Source: G965267335 sp965267335 (lineage in GTDB: Bacteria > Bacteroidota > Bacteroidia > Cytophagales > JAAEPT01). Taken from it: a DNA stretch of 64,000 nt. Within the stretch, counting starts at the first letter, position 1. Each line of letters starts with the position of its first letter. Under the pieces are notes generated by a model. The model was not told the origin of the DNA, ran no database searches, and worked only from the letters and a program-made list of their open reading frames with translations. The stretch lies in NCBI GenBank assembly GCA_965267335.1, contig OZ253953.1:2790001-2854000 (forward strand), written 5' to 3'. A program made the position numbers and the translations under genes. This document shows, piece by piece, positions 61,942 to 64,000 of the stretch.

Positions 61942-63972
61942 TTATTCTTTGATCTTGTCGCTGTAGTAGGGTTCCCATTTATCCCCTTCTACTTTAGCAT
62001 CATGAATTATCATTTCAACCCTTCTGTTCTTTTGCCTGGCTTCTTCGGTTTTGGCCGTAGTAATCGGGTAATGCGCACCATATCCGACAGGGTGCAGTCT
62101 TTTCGGGTCAATTCCCTGTTTCACGAAGTAGCTCATAACTGCCTCGGCACGAGATTGAGAGAGCTTCAGATTATACTCTTCTCGTCCACCTAGTTCTGTG
62201 TGTCCGGCAATTTCTACGAACAGATCTTCATTCTTTTTCATCAGATCAATAAAATGATCAAGTTCTGCGAATGATTTCTTATCCAAATGCGCTTTGTTGT
62301 TTTCAAAGAAGACATTATTCAATACCGTAATACTTCCTTTATTTAATGGCTCTAACTCAAAATCAACCTCTTCTTCATAGTACTTATCTTTATCGGGTAG
62401 ATTCACGTTTTTAGAAGCAGAAAGAAAGTGTGCATTCTCTACCTGAATACCGTATTCGGTCCCAGGCGGGAGGACTATTGTGTACTTACCAGTATGACTG
62501 TTGGATTCAAAGGTTGCCACCTTTTCACCTGTATTCAAATCCTTAATGGTGATTTGGGCGTGAATAGGCGTTCCATTCACTTTGGATTTGACATAGCCAT
62601 ATAAAAGTATCACTGGCACGTGTGCGTCAGGGACACTCATTACATAGATATCTTTATCGCCATAACTATCTTCATGATGAGATGAGAAATAAGCTCTTTT
62701 GCCGTCAGGAGACCATACAAAGAAAATATCATCAGCTGCTGTATTTATAGGCATACCCAGGTTCTTTCTACCAAAACATTTTTTTGTTTTCTTATCGAAT
62801 GTGCAGGTAAAAATATCATAGCCTCCCATGGAGCTATGACCCTTTGAGCTAAAATAGAGGGTCTTGCCGTCAGGGTGGATAAATGGAGCATCATCATCAT
62901 ACTCACTATTGACCTCCGGCCCTAAATTTACGGGGCCACCCCAGTGATTATCTTCACGAAATGCCACATAGATATCTTCACCTCCATAGCCTCCTTCACG
63001 ATCACTGGTAAAGAAAATGTAATTTTCATCGGTTGATATACTGGCGCTATTCTCAAAGTTTTTCGAGTTGATATTATCCTTTAGTTTTTCCGGAATAGTC
63101 CACATATCCCCTTCCAAATCGCTTCGGTAAATATCGCCAGTACCATGGTGATTGTTTCGATAAAGCAAAAGATGATGCCCATCAGGTGATATACCAACTG
63201 CTGCGTCATGTTCATCTGTATTAATATTTGTGCTGATCAGCTCAGGAGCACTCCACTTCCCTCCTTCTTTATGCGAGATGTATATATCTTCAGCGTATTT
63301 GCCATCTACATCCAGAGTCCCACCAGTGGTATTTGGCCTTCGGGAAGTAAAAATCATCGTCTTTTCATCTGCAGAAACAACAGGGGTAATCTCTTCATAC
63401 TCTGAGTTAATTTCCGGCCCCAGATTCTTTATATTGACGTCTTTACCAGGAGTCTTTGCGAAATTAATACCGTGTTTACATTCCTTAATAAACTTATCCA
63501 ATGCATTGATCTCTTTTTCCTGAAGATGACCATGATGCTGGGCAATAATATTCTTCTTAGCGACCTCGTATTCTTTAATAGCTTCTTCAAACCTGTGATG
63601 AAGGTGTAAGGTACGTGCATAATTGAAAGCAACATCATTAGAAATCCATCGGTTTCGATCAATATCAAATTTTAACCAATCTTTTTCATCTAATTTAAAT
63701 CCTTCGTTTCGCACCTTTTCCAGATAGGGTAATGCTTTTTCTTCGTGAGCAGATCTCAAAATCGAAACACCTATGTAGTAATCATATTCAATTTTGGAGG
63801 AGTCAATATTCTTCAGTTCTACATATTTTTCTTTGGCTTGTTCGTAGTACTCTGAAACAAAATAAAGGTGTGCATTGTGTTCCAGTTTCTTCAGCTCTTT
63901 GGATGTAATTTGGGCTGAACATATGTTTCCAACACTGACAACTGCTGTCAGACAAACTAATATCTTTCTCAT
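61942..63972 (-). CDS. OmpA-family protein with TPR and PD40 repeats, paralogue
   Basis: Second PorE-like protein, 676 residues from the ATG at 63972, which opens a signal peptide (RKILVCLTAVVSVGNICSA-Q); an in-frame ATG at 63999 adds 9 residues ahead of it and is less likely. Domain order repeats that of the gene at 45781: TPR (EYYEQAKEKYVELKNI), PD40 propeller (NSEYEEITPVVSADEKTMIFTSRR, GKTLYFSSKGHSSMGGYDIF), a carboxypeptidase-like beta-sandwich (YVKSKVNGTPIHAQITIKDL) and C-terminal OmpA (NVFFENNKAHLDKKSFAEL, EIAGHTELGG, NRRVEMIIH). The OmpA peptidoglycan-binding NRR is conserved. It lies close to the adhesin/PorP pair. A role in anchoring T9SS to the wall is inferred. Confidence 0.88.
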   Translation of the reverse strand: MRKILVCLTAVVSVGNICSAQITSKELKKLEHNAHLYFVSEYYEQAKEKYVELKNIDSSKIEYDYYIGVSILRSAHEEKALPYLEKVRNEGFKLDEKDWLKFDIDRNRWISNDVAFNYARTLHLHHRFEEAIKEYEVAKKNIIAQHHGHLQEKEINALDKFIKECKHGINFAKTPGKDVNIKNLGPEINSEYEEITPVVSADEKTMIFTSRRPNTTGGTLDVDGKYAEDIYISHKEGGKWSAPELISTNINTDEHDAAVGISPDGHHLLLYRNNHHGTGDIYRSDLEGDMWTIPEKLKDNINSKNFENSASISTDENYIFFTSDREGGYGGEDIYVAFREDNHWGGPVNLGPEVNSEYDDDAPFIHPDGKTLYFSSKGHSSMGGYDIFTCTFDKKTKKCFGRKNLGMPINTAADDIFFVWSPDGKRAYFSSHHEDSYGDKDIYVMSVPDAHVPVILLYGYVKSKVNGTPIHAQITIKDLNTGEKVATFESNSHTGKYTIVLPPGTEYGIQVENAHFLSASKNVNLPDKDKYYEEEVDFELEPLNKGSITVLNNVFFENNKAHLDKKSFAELDHFIDLMKKNEDLFVEIAGHTELGGREEYNLKLSQSRAEAVMSYFVKQGIDPKRLHPVGYGAHYPITTAKTEEARQKNRRVEMIIHDAKVEGDKWEPYYSDKIKE

Positions 63973-64000
63973 TTTCACTCTTGATTGGTATAGTAACACA

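Overview
The window looks like a chromosomal segment of a Bacteroidota bacterium, most likely of the Cytophagales/Flammeovirgaceae kind. The evidence is a PorP/SprF type IX secretion (T9SS) protein next to a 2,324-residue adhesin with the gliding-associated C-terminal domain, OmpA proteins with TPR and PD40 repeats, TonB receptors with a carboxypeptidase-like N-terminal domain, a short primary sigma factor without region 1.1, a bacillithiol deacetylase, and several promoters of the Bacteroidota type TTG-N20-TAnnTTTG. No genome database was consulted, so the genus is not assigned.

Layout. 0-11 kb: aldo/keto reductase, glnS, a GH3 glucosidase, a DUF72 protein, a sodium/sugar symporter, and a tight trxB - M23 peptidase - bshB1 operon. 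11-17 kb: rpoD, rpsO-pnp, an LptF/G-type permease and a START-like protein. 17.0-18.2 kb: a small accessory island behind tRNA-Met, made of a 56-residue antitoxin, a PIN/VapC toxin and an IS1-family transposase remnant. 18-30 kb: secreted papain-like peptidase, Fur, the classic thrS-infC-rpmI-rplT cluster, a TPR lipoprotein, trmH and parC. 30-34 kb: parE, a secreted TapB-like protein and a PAP2 phosphatase. 34-38.6 kb: a cobalamin riboswitch, a BtuB-type receptor, two tandem Dph6-like (DUF71) ATP pyrophosphatases and a queuosine-mannosyltransferase homologue. 38.7-50.7 kb: envelope proteins, rpe, purU, a WG-repeat protein and an OmpA/PD40 protein. 50.8-52.5 kb: cysE-cysM. 52.5-64 kb: PorP/SprF, the repeat adhesin, a serine hydrolase and a second OmpA/PD40 protein.

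How the parts fit. The best candidate for an undescribed system is the B12-linked unit at 33.7-38.6 kb. Three genes there (DUF71, DUF71, QTMAN-like) overlap by ATGA and follow a riboswitch-controlled btuB, across an intrinsic terminator whose U-tract touches the next start codon. The link to queuosine is attractive because epoxyqueuosine reductase QueG uses cobalamin, but it is an inference. The second candidate is the divergent PorP/SprF-adhesin pair: an identical 12-mer lies exactly 11 nt before each of the two start codons. Other signals worth checking are two perfect DnaA boxes 21 bp apart in an intergenic region, a clamp-binding-like QLGLF at the ParC C-terminus, an AUC start for infC, and a terminator-shaped hairpin inside the first membrane segment of the PAP2 gene.
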